Assembly: GCF_954871325.1 (NCBI RefSeq) | Contig: NC_088775.1 | Span: 74,501,561-74,565,560, forward strand | DNA length: 64,000 nt | Source: Gordionus sp. m RMFG-2023 | Taxonomy: Eukaryota; Nematomorpha; Gordioida; Chordodea; Parachordodidae | Direction of reading: 5' to 3' | Shown here: positions 55,936 through 64,000 of the stretch, piece after piece | How the letters are laid out: each line of letters starts with the position of its first letter | How positions within the stretch are numbered: position 1 is the first letter of the stretch | Made by a program: the position numbers and the translations under genes | The notes under the pieces: model-generated | The model's database searches: none | Seen by the model: the letters and a program-made list of their open reading frames with translations, nothing else | Told to the model about the DNA's origin: nothing

Positions 55936-57467
55936 CAGGTGCGTACCCAGCGGGGGGGGCAGGGGGACAAATCCTCCCCCCCAAGCCAAAAAATACAGAT
56001 GCCGGATTATGTTTTTAAAAATATTATTGTTAATGTTAATTTATATTTGTTAATATTTATTCCTATCTCATATATATATTTAATTACATTTATTTATCAC
56101 ATTCATCTACTAAGTTATTTTATCAATTAATTTCCATTTCAAGTTTTCCTTGGCGTAATTTACCCGTTTTTTTCAAATTTTAGTGGCGTATTATTTATCT
56201 AAATCTCTAGTCAAATAATAATTATCCCTGAAATTCCTTGTCCAACAGGGAGAAAGAAATTGCAAGCTTGTCCAACGAGATCGAGTCTCCGCCATCAATA
56301 AGTAACAGCTTTTATGGAGTTAGAAAAGCCGATTATTAATGTTATTACTGAAATATCCCAATGGCTTGAAAGAAATATTTCCTCAGAAGCAAGAAAATTA
56401 TTGGATTCAATACTTATTCCAAATATTTTTTCTCATTAGAATGCATTATTTAATTATACAACTATTTTATGTAATACTTTTCAAAAACATGACATTGACT
56501 TGAATAATATTTGTTAAATTTTTATCATGAAGATGTTAAAATGTCTTATGATGCCTGCTGAATAACTATGATTAAAAGATTAACTATGGTTGATTCCTTC
56601 CCAAAAAATGCTATGGATGCTTTGCATTATTTCAAACACATTTTAGATTATAATCCCAATGTATTAAAATGGTTATATATATTAGCAACTCTAGTAAGCT
56701 AATGAGAGAACATTCTCTTTTTTAAGAAGAATAACAGAGCCCTGCAGAAGTACCATTTGCAGGGTACGGACCAGATTTTTTTTTTAAATTTTTTTCGGTC
56801 CGGGTTTTTTTTAAAAAATTTTCAGGCCCGGCCCGAATTTTTTTAAAATATATTTATTTTTGATTTTTATAGCAAATAATGGCGATTTCAAATATTTGGT
56901 TTTAAAATATACAGCTTAACTTCGGGCCCGATCCTAGTATGTTTAAAAAAATTAAAATACGGTCCGGCTCGGGGGCCGAGCCTGCAAGTCTCTGAAAAAC
57001 ATACCTATGAAATACAACTTCTGAAAGTAGATTGAATGATTTGGATCTTTTGAATATTCATAGCATTTAACGCCAAGCAAAGATAGATAATTGAAAAATT
57101 AGCTCAAAACATGCAAAATACAATTATTCCTAACAAACTTTTTGTGTATTAATTTATATTTATAACATTTAATTTTTTTATACTTTATTGTATTTTAAAG
57201 GCTCAAAAAATTTAAATTTCATTTTGGGTCATTTAAGTGATTCATATCGTGGTTATATTCAATTTATATTTTATAATTCACATTTATTTTATAGTATATC
57301 AATGCCGGTTTATATTATAATTTTTTTGTAATTCACATTAATTTAAAATTGTGTATTTGAAAAGTTATTAGTCCTAATAAATTTATGCTTAGTATTTTTA
57401 ATTAACAATAATATTTCTTAAAAATTTTATTATCCCCCCCCAGACAAAATTCCTGCGTACGCGCCTG
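55936..57467 (+). mobile_element. Shortened Tip100/DUF4371-type hAT element, copy D
   Basis: Ends are CAGGTGCGTACCCAGCGGGG and CTGCGTACGCGCCTG. Flanks GTGTATAA (55928-55935) and GTGTACGA (57468-57475) agree in 6 of 8 bases. It is the shortest sibling (1532 bp): part of the coding region present in copy A is deleted near 56500. The GC-rich MITE is at about 56738-56996. It lies in the proposed intron between exons b and c of the unrecognised - strand gene. Confidence 0.9.
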
Positions 57468-58106
57468 GTGTACGAGCACATCAAATGCTGAGATTGAAAA
57501 AAACAACAGGAAATCAAGTTATTACAAAGCTAGGATTTGGGTTTGAGGGAATTCAATGAGCATGGAATGAATGAAATGAATGTAAAAGAAAGGGAAATCG
57601 AATCAAAAGAAGGTGATAGACCAAAATAAAGAGGGGAGATGTCATATATGGTAATATTTTAGGTGACGATTAGTAAAAGAGGAAAACAAAGACAGACCTG
57701 CGGAAAAGAAAATTGTGAAGACATACATTCATTGATTATTTTTTGAATGATTTTTAATTTTGTTTTTAGTTATTTTGAATACTTGTATTTTTTTTTATTT
57801 TGGACTCTATGGTGGTGTTATAATAATAAAGATTTACAAACACAAAAACTTTTATGTTTATTTAATGTTTTTAAAGTTGTAGTAGCCACATTTTTAATAG
57901 TTTTTAAAAGGGTGATTAAATTTGGTATTATGTTGGACGATTGAATTAAATTTCATATATACTCTACAGAGCAAAAGTTAGTTTATTATTTATAAAATCA
58001 AAAGAAATTCCTAAATGAATATAATTCGTTTATATTGTTTTATTATAATCATAAAATATCTTTCGATTTAAAAAAAATCATAAGTTAAGTTTAAGCTAAG
58101 TTTTAC

Positions 58107-58180
58107 TTCATAGAAATCTATGATGTTTATATATAATTCGTCTCCTTCAACCGTGGCGCATATTTCGAAGATTTCTAAAC
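58107..58180 (-). CDS. Unrecognised gene, exon b
   Basis: It follows a strong acceptor (CCTTTTTTTTACTGCAG) and ends at GAA/GTAAAA, phase 0. It encodes LEIFEICATVEGDELYINII then DFYE. The phase-1 end of exon a plus the first two bases of this exon gives Gly, so the join is in frame. The intron to exon c is 4.9 kb and contains hAT copy D (55936-57467) and the hAT remnant at 54820. Confidence 0.5.
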
Positions 58181-58637
58181 CTGCAGTAAAAAAAAGGAGC
58201 TCCATAAAATATAAAAATAATTATAAATTTTATAGTTTTTTTCGGGATTTAGTTGTAAAATTAAGCTTTATAGCAAAAAATGATGTAATAAATGAATGAG
58301 TCTAGTTTTGAAGATTTTTATTAATTAAAAATCTATCAGGTTATTTATATTTTTTTCCAAAAAAAACATTATTTTAACAGGAAATTGGGATGAACATTTT
58401 CTACCCATGCTTATAATTTTATTTCTGTGTTTAATAAATATCAATTGAATTTTTTCTAAACTATTTAAATAATAATAAAAAATTTACCTTTCTTGTAATC
58501 GTCTTATAACAAATATGTAAATTAATGTTACAAAAATAAAATATATGCCAATCATGTATACCTGAATAAAAAGTTAGCAAATCAAGATAAAAATTTTTAA
58601 CGAGAATTGGCGATGCGAATTAATTTATTATACTAAC

Positions 58638-58738
58638 CAATTCTATTTAAATTCGAGAGCCCTGTCAGCCGGAAATAGAATGATGTCCTATATGACTTCT
58701 TTGTTGGAGACCCAGACCGGATATTTAAAGTGATAATC
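58638..58738 (-). CDS. Unrecognised gene, exon a
   Basis: It is open from a TATAG acceptor and encodes IITLNIRSGSPTKKSYRTSF then YFRLTGLSNLNRI, ending at G/GTTAGT, phase 1. It is richer in G+C than the flanks. Upstream exons are expected, since the incoming phase is 2, but I did not find one between here and the LINE at 62.9 kb. Confidence 0.45.
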
Positions 58739-58956
58739 CTATACCTTCAATACTTATGGATTGGGTGGAAAATGTGAAAACAAGTCTTAAATAGTTTCAT
58801 TTTATGATTAAATTCCCTCTTATACATTAAAAAAAAAATTTCGAATAAAGTTAAATTTTAAATTTATACATACCTTTAAGCAGAGTAACAATGACGAATA
58901 CTACGATTAATATAATATTATTATATTAGAATAGAATAGAATAGAAATTGTTAATA

Positions 58957-59845
58957 ATGGGTAAGTATATTCAAAATCGAATATGAATCTTATAGTGCAT
59001 TATTTCGTATTCAATTTGTTTAAATCAATAAATTACTATTCGTATTTGTAAGAATAATAAAATTTACTATTTTTATTTAATTCAAATTATTCGAATAATT
59101 CTTTTTTTTTAAAGATACCATATAATATTTAATATGAAAATTTATTGACAGAATTTTTTTTATAGCACATCTAATTTTAAACAAAAAAAATTATAACTAT
59201 CTGATGATATAGAACATTCGATCAAGTTATAAACAAAATTAAAATGTATATTAATTTAATTTATAATGCTAAGCCAATTTTTAAGGCAAAGAGTTTTTCT
59301 TATTGATTCACTTTTATAACCCTGCATTCACAGTTAGCGCGAATTCGCTGTTAAGTGTAAAAAAATATACAATCATGTTTGTATTCCGTCGCGAATTCGT
59401 GCTAACTGTGAATGCAGTGCCCTCATTTTTTTGTATTCTCCATTGCGAATTTGCGCTAACTGTGAACTCAGAGTAAGGCATGTGATTTTTTGACGGCAAA
59501 AAAGTTCCAACCACGAAAAAACTTTCAAAAACAGTTAATATATACCTTGTTAAATACATTATGTCAAAGTGATAGGTTGTCAATAAAAACGACAAATTAT
59601 TAAATTTTATAAAAAAAATTAATAATTATTCAGAATAATTTCAATAAAAGATCAAATTATTCGAATAAAAAAATTGTTCAAATAATTTGTCGAATAAAAT
59701 AATTATTTAAATAATTCGCTGAATACTTGAACTATTCGTTTTATTAGAATTAAATAATTCTTTATTTGTAATCGAACAAAACAAATAATTTACCATATGT
59801 CATTACTATTCGATTCGTTTTTGAATATGAATAGACCTAAATAAC
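58957..59845. repeat. ATTCGA-rich inverted-repeat element, copy 3
   Basis: The left end GTATATTCAAAATCGAATAT pairs loosely with the right end, whose reverse reads TAGGTCTATTCATATTCAAA. Many TTCGAATAAT/ATTATTCGAA words lie inside. A palindromic MITE (59322-59417) is inserted in the middle. Ends and family are uncertain. Confidence 0.45.
59322..59417. mobile_element. 96-bp palindromic MITE (CTGCATTCACAGTTAGCGC arms)
   Basis: The left arm CTGCATTCACAGTTAGCGCG continues with AATTCGC. The right arm is GCGAATTCGTGCTAACTGTG then AATGCAG, a nearly perfect inverse. A third, slightly diverged right arm (GCGAATTTGCGCTAACTGTG) follows at about 59445-59470. A solitary ACAGTTAGCGC word lies near 4680. Confidence 0.75.
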
Positions 59846-60109
59846 TAGTTTATTACTTTGAATTGCATAAAATTATCATTAAATTAGAGTTAGAAAAAAT
59901 CTTCAAAAATATTTAAACATAAATCTTTGAAGATTTTTTTGAAAAAGAAATTTTATAAATTGCTTAAAAATGCAAATTTTTCTTAATGGTCTTTATAATA
60001 TTCATGCATAAAAAATCTCAGATGAAATCTAAAATTTAAAAAAAAATTCTTCAAATATTTTTTAATGATTTTTTTAAAAAATTCTGTTTAAATAAATCAC
60101 ACAACTTAG

Positions 60110-60160
60110 GAGCCAGGATTGTCCTAAGAGGAAAATATTTGGGAGAAGGGGACTCGCTCT
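60110..60160. repeat. Isolated hAT-like end
   Basis: CTTAGGAGCCAGGATTGTCC followed by a GGGAGAAGGGGACTCG block looks like a terminus of the CAGnGGCGTAGCCAGG type. No partner end is seen. Confidence 0.3.
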
Positions 60161-60489
60161 TTGCACATCTTTAGCTGGGCTTTGGTTTCGCAGGTTATAT
60201 ATTTTTTAAATATAATATTAGTTTTGCAGTATATATCGCTCTGTCTCAATAAAAAAAAACGTCCAGCTACAATTTTTGATGAAATAATTTTTCAAATTTA
60301 AGACACATAAAGAGTGATTTTTTTTAAATGAGCTTTTCGGATATTATGGTACAATTCTTTATATATACAACAAACTCAGTTATTTTATTTTAGCACAATA
60401 TGAGAATTGTCACGAAATTAAAAAGTGATTCAATAAAAAAAAACGATAACCACAAAAAATTATACATAATAAGTTTTATAAGGTTAAAA

Positions 60490-60600
60490 CAAACACGTAG
60501 GCAGCGGGGGAATAGGGGAGAGGGGAGAAGTCCCCCCTTTCGAGGCAAAATTTTTGGAAAAATATCGCTTTGCTGTTGTGCAGATTTACCGAATTACTTC
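60490..60600. mobile_element. Isolated terminus of a Tip100-type hAT element
   Basis: ACACGTAGGCAGCGGGGGAA, then AGGGGAGAGGGGAGAAGTCC, matches the end structure of copies A-D (CAGGCGCGTACGCAGCGGGGG). The opposite end and coding pieces are not found nearby, so it is truncated. Confidence 0.45.
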
Positions 60601-60884
60601 TCTCCGAATATATTGAATTCTTAATATAATTTCTTTACTTCCAAAACAAAATATAAACAAAAAGATTTTCGGGTCCTTTATTTTTCTTTTTAAAATACAA
60701 AAAAAATATTAATTATTTTACAAAGTTTCTTTTTCAAAATATATATAAAAACTGACTCACGATGCGTCTCACAACCCTCAAAACAAATCAATGCGCTAAG
60801 GTTAACAAATCGGATTATTGAGAGTGATAAAAATACATATAATAAATTTACAAAAAAAAATGATTTAAAAAAACGCCAATTATG

Positions 60885-61660
60885 ACAATCGCGCCAGGAG
60901 AAGGGGATGAGAGAGGGGAAGATAGCAAGAATTTTTAAATATTAGTAAAAAATTGCATTTAATTTTAATATTAATTTCTTGTATATTAATATTTTATCTC
61001 ATGAAGTTTATTTTCTTACATCACTGATGGATATAAGAAAATTTTATCAACCAAAATAAATTCTATAATTTATCTCTACTAATAACTATGATTAAAAAAT
61101 TTATAGAGTGTATGAAATGTTCAGAAATCCAAATAGACAGAATTTGCTGAATATAATTATTTCTGAGACTTCTTGTGCTACAAGAATAAAGAACTACAAA
61201 AAGCCTACACGACAATATGGAGCTTTTGACATCAAGCTGTTGCAGAACTTTTTTGATCTAGAAGAGTCTATTTTGTATGCCCTTGGAGAAATATCAGAAT
61301 CACCTGAAACACTTATTTCATCTGAAGCTGATACATTATTTAATTTAATATGACTGCCAATTTTTTCATTGGAATGTATTAATAATAAATAATTTAATAC
61401 ACAACAATTTTTCAATATTTTTCAAAAAAATGGATTTGGCTGAAGTCATGAGATCATGAATATTATTATATCACAACTTAGAAGAAGCACGTTTTTTTTA
61501 AAATAAATTGGAAACCAATTTCGAAAAAATATTTCAGCCAAGATATAATATCGACCAAGACAAAATTAGCCGTTTAAATATTAGTGCAGCCCTTTGACTA
61601 GCAATTACCGGTGATTCAGTGACCACAAATTACTAGGAAACTCAATTCAAATAACTAATC
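60885..61660 (+). pseudogene. Second decayed DUF4371/Tip100-type hAT remnant with a possible left end
   Basis: It begins near CAATCGCGCCAGGAGAAGGG GATGAGAG, an end of the CAGTGGCGTAGCCAGG type. The + strand open frame 61108-61353 reads RQNLLNIIISETSCATRIKN, QYGAFDIKLLQNFFDLEESI and LYALGEISESPETLISSEAD. It resembles the central part of DUF4371 transposases (ATRW...A). MDLAEVM follows at about 61430 as in the remnant at 54820. No right end was found. Confidence 0.55.
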
Positions 61661-61864
61661 AATATAAGTATAAGATCGTTGACGGCGTAAATTTTTATAT
61701 ATTTTCCTTGAAAACTTTTATTTTTTCCCAATTTATATAAATTTATAATGTGTATGATAATGTATACCGTCTGTCATCGTGTAGTAATTTCCTAAACAAC
61801 GGCCAAATTTTATTAAAATAATTCCAGCCTGACATATATCATATCTTGGTACACAAAACTACCT

Positions 61865-61980
61865 ATATTAACTTCAGACCTCCCCTGGATTCGAAATTCG
61901 AACCCAGAAATTTATAACGTTTTCTCAATCAACGTTTATAGCAAATAAAGCATCAGCAACTTTTTTTGTGTGTAAGGATT
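61865..61980 (-). repeat. Possible tRNA-derived SINE or tRNA pseudogene
   Basis: On the - strand, GTTGATTGAGAAAACGTT can form an anticodon-like stem and is followed by CTGGGTTCGAATTTCGAATC, which contains a polymerase III box-B-like GGTTCGAA. The extra palindromic bases and the unclear A box make this tentative. A second box-B-like word (GGTTTAATCC) lies at about 62211. Confidence 0.2.
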
Positions 61981-62099
61981 TCTAACGTTATCTAATATTT
62001 TAATAAAAACATATTAAAAAATCAAACATTCACGCTAAAAACATGACCCTTTTTGAATAATATTATTTTGAGTTTAGAACCACAAAAAAAAATGTTTTG

Positions 62100-62930
62100 T
62101 TGAAAACTATTTATCATTTGACAAAGTATTAATAAATTATAAAAATTGTTGTTTGTTTTATACAGCTAGTGAATGAGTAGTGTAGAAATTATAGTGAAGC
62201 GAGGGGTTACTGGTTTAATCCGATGTGGATAATTTTTTATAGCCTTTTTTTCAACGATTTTAAGATAGGTATTTCTGTACTACGAGGTATGATATGTAGC
62301 AGATCGGAAGCGAGTGCATGATTTGAGGTAGAATAGGACCCTTAAAATAGTTTTAAAAATTTGTCGTTGTTCAGCACGACCAAAACTGTAAATATCACTA
62401 TTTTTATCTTATGGATATATTATTGTTATGATGAAGAAATTATTTAAGAAATGATAATTCTAAAACTCAAATTGGTAAGCATAATAAAACTTATATTTAC
62501 AAATTTAACTTTTATATTTTAAGAATAAAAGCAATAAAATAAGAATAAGCAATAACCTCCATCAAAATAGTTATCCCAAATTCAGACAAATCACAATTTT
62601 TTGATTAGAACTAACAATTGAGAATACCGAAGAAAATAAACATGATAATTATAAATTCTTTTTTCTCAGTCAGAGTAAAAATAGGTGAAACCTGCTGATA
62701 AGTTTCTGATGCTATTTTAAGAGACATCTTTTAAATAATTATCTGAAAATCTGCCTTTGTACAATGCTTTCCTAACCCTCTTCAAAATTCCCGATATATT
62801 CACAATCTGGTTGTTGAAGACATTTCTAATTCCTATATTTCTACTTTCCAATAATCATAATTTTTATGAATTGCATGCGTTTTGGTCCTTTTGAACTAAT
62901 ATTCTTCCATGGAAAATATTTATTTTTTTT
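62100..62930. other. Intergenic, no gene seen
   Basis: A+T-rich sequence between the SINE-like segment and the 3' end of the LINE. I see no exon-like segment. Confidence 0.35.
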
Positions 62931-62934
62931 ATTT

Positions 62935-64000
62935 TAGCTTTCACCTTTTCTGGTGGTAAGCTCCTTCAGCATCTCTCTCCACTATATGTTATTCATACAA
63001 TCTCTTTTATCTAATTTATACTTCTTTATATAGGCTCTAACTTTATGGCCCCATTGAAGTTTTGGCCTTCCTCTTTTACGTTTGTCCATCACTTCCAAAC
63101 TCTCAACCTTATTTCCTATGTAATTCATAGGCCTTCTCATTGTGTGTCCATACAACCTAAGTCTGTTTACCATTAACTTAGTCTTAATGGGCATTACCTT
63201 TAAACTACTTAGTATTCTTGTACTGCGCACTTTATCCTTTCTTGTTGCCCCAGCAATCCTCAACATTCTCATCTCCATAGTTTGTAGACTTCTCTCGTCT
63301 GATTCCTTGGTTGGCCATGTTTCCGAACTATATAGAATAGTTGGTTGTAGTATGAAACTGTAAATTTTACCCTTTAATTTGTGTGGGATTTTTTTCAAAT
63401 GGCACTCCAGACAAAGATCTTCACTTTAACCACCCTTGATTAATTTTACTATCTCTTTTTCTATTGTGCCGTTTGTTTGTATAGTGTCAAATATTTTCAG
63501 CTTTAAATTGCCAATATCTGCCATTCATTTATATCAATACTCTCTGTTTCATCTCCTCCTATCACCATATATTCCGTCTTTTCTCTATTTACCTTTAGTC
63601 CGTGATTTTCTAGGATATTTATCTAACTCACTAATCTTTCTTTCATTTCATCCTTGGATTCGGCAAGTATCACAATATCATCTGCAAATATCATATTCCA
63701 CGGGACTGTTTGAGGTATAGACTGTGCTAATACATCTATTACTGTAATGAATAGAAGTGGGTGAGCTGAGAGCCGATCCTTGATGAACTCCTTCGGCTAT
63801 TGTGAAGCCTGCTGAAGTACCTGTTGTGCTATGGACCATTGTTGTATGGCACATATACATATCCTGTATTATTATTATATATTTTTCGGGAACCTTTTAT
63901 GGCGTAGCGCCCACCAGATAAGTTTTCTTGGGATTCTATTGAAGGCCTTTTTTAGATCGAGAAAGACCATGTTTTTTGTTCTTTTCCCAGTATTTTTCAC
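62935..64000 (-). mobile_element. RTE-like LINE, 3' part; continues past the right edge
   Basis: On the - strand the reverse transcriptase pieces read MVFLDLKKAFNRIPRKLIWW (about 63970-63910), TTGTSAGFTIAEGVHQGSAL (about 63820-63760), the catalytic MIFADDIVILAE (about 63690-63655) and GLKVNREKTEYMVIGGDE (about 63605-63550). Then comes a 138-codon frame (63398-62982) with TILYSSETWPTKESDERSLQ, METRMLR-like and KRKRGRPKLQ. This tail is typical of RTE-type LINEs. Frameshifts near 63760, 63630 and 63500 show that it is broken. The 3' end, GCTTTCACCTTTTCTGGTGG to a T-rich tract near 62930, is shared with the fragment at 31333. Confidence 0.85.

Noticed and set aside
59314-59595. 93-codon - strand open frame
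   Set aside because: It is made by the arms of the palindromic MITE (the repeated FTVSxNS words come from the repeated arm), not by a gene.

Overview
This is a stretch of very A+T-rich nuclear DNA from an animal, most likely an invertebrate. The evidence is two spliced or large host genes of metazoan signalling families, GT-AG introns with short pyrimidine tracts, and a dense mix of hAT DNA transposons, TA-target MITEs and an RTE-like LINE. The sequence alone does not let me name the phylum. Long poly-G/poly-C runs are frequent and lie mostly at transposon ends.

Host genes. (1) On the + strand, 9.3-30.8 kb, lies a STK17/DRAK-type serine/threonine kinase of the death-associated kinase family. 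I assembled it from eight exons whose phases all agree (about 705 codons). Its introns carry most of the transposons of the left half. (2) On the - strand, 37.26-33.60 kb, is a single 1218-codon reading frame. Its C-terminal third carries the signatures of the CDK5 activator family (p35/p39), but the protein is about four times the usual size and its activator domain is interrupted by two long insertions. The two genes are convergent. (3) On the - strand between 58.74 and 52.65 kb are four small exons with matching phases and a poly(A) signal after the last stop. They look like the 3' part of an unrecognised gene. A possible decayed NUDT9-like segment lies at 7.7-8.5 kb.

Transposons. At least three related hAT elements (885-2337, 18182-23437, 32318-33307) have exact 8-bp target duplications, and each carries its own subterminal palindrome. 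A second hAT group, with CAGGCGCGTACGCAG-like ends and a DUF4371/Tip100-like transposase, is present as one fuller copy (19072-21040) and four shortened copies (10092, 42369, 48514 and 55936). Intron 3 of the kinase gene holds a four-deep nest: hAT in hAT in hAT in kinase intron, with a MITE in the innermost one, and every level has an exact 8-bp duplication. Elements with GGGGAGAC-type ends and TA targets both contain and are contained in members of the second hAT group. An RTE-like LINE runs off the right edge (62.9-64.0 kb) and a 5'-truncated, folded-back copy lies at 31.3 kb.

The remaining sequence is A+T-rich DNA in which I see no gene. I find no rRNA gene, no intact tRNA and no CRISPR array.
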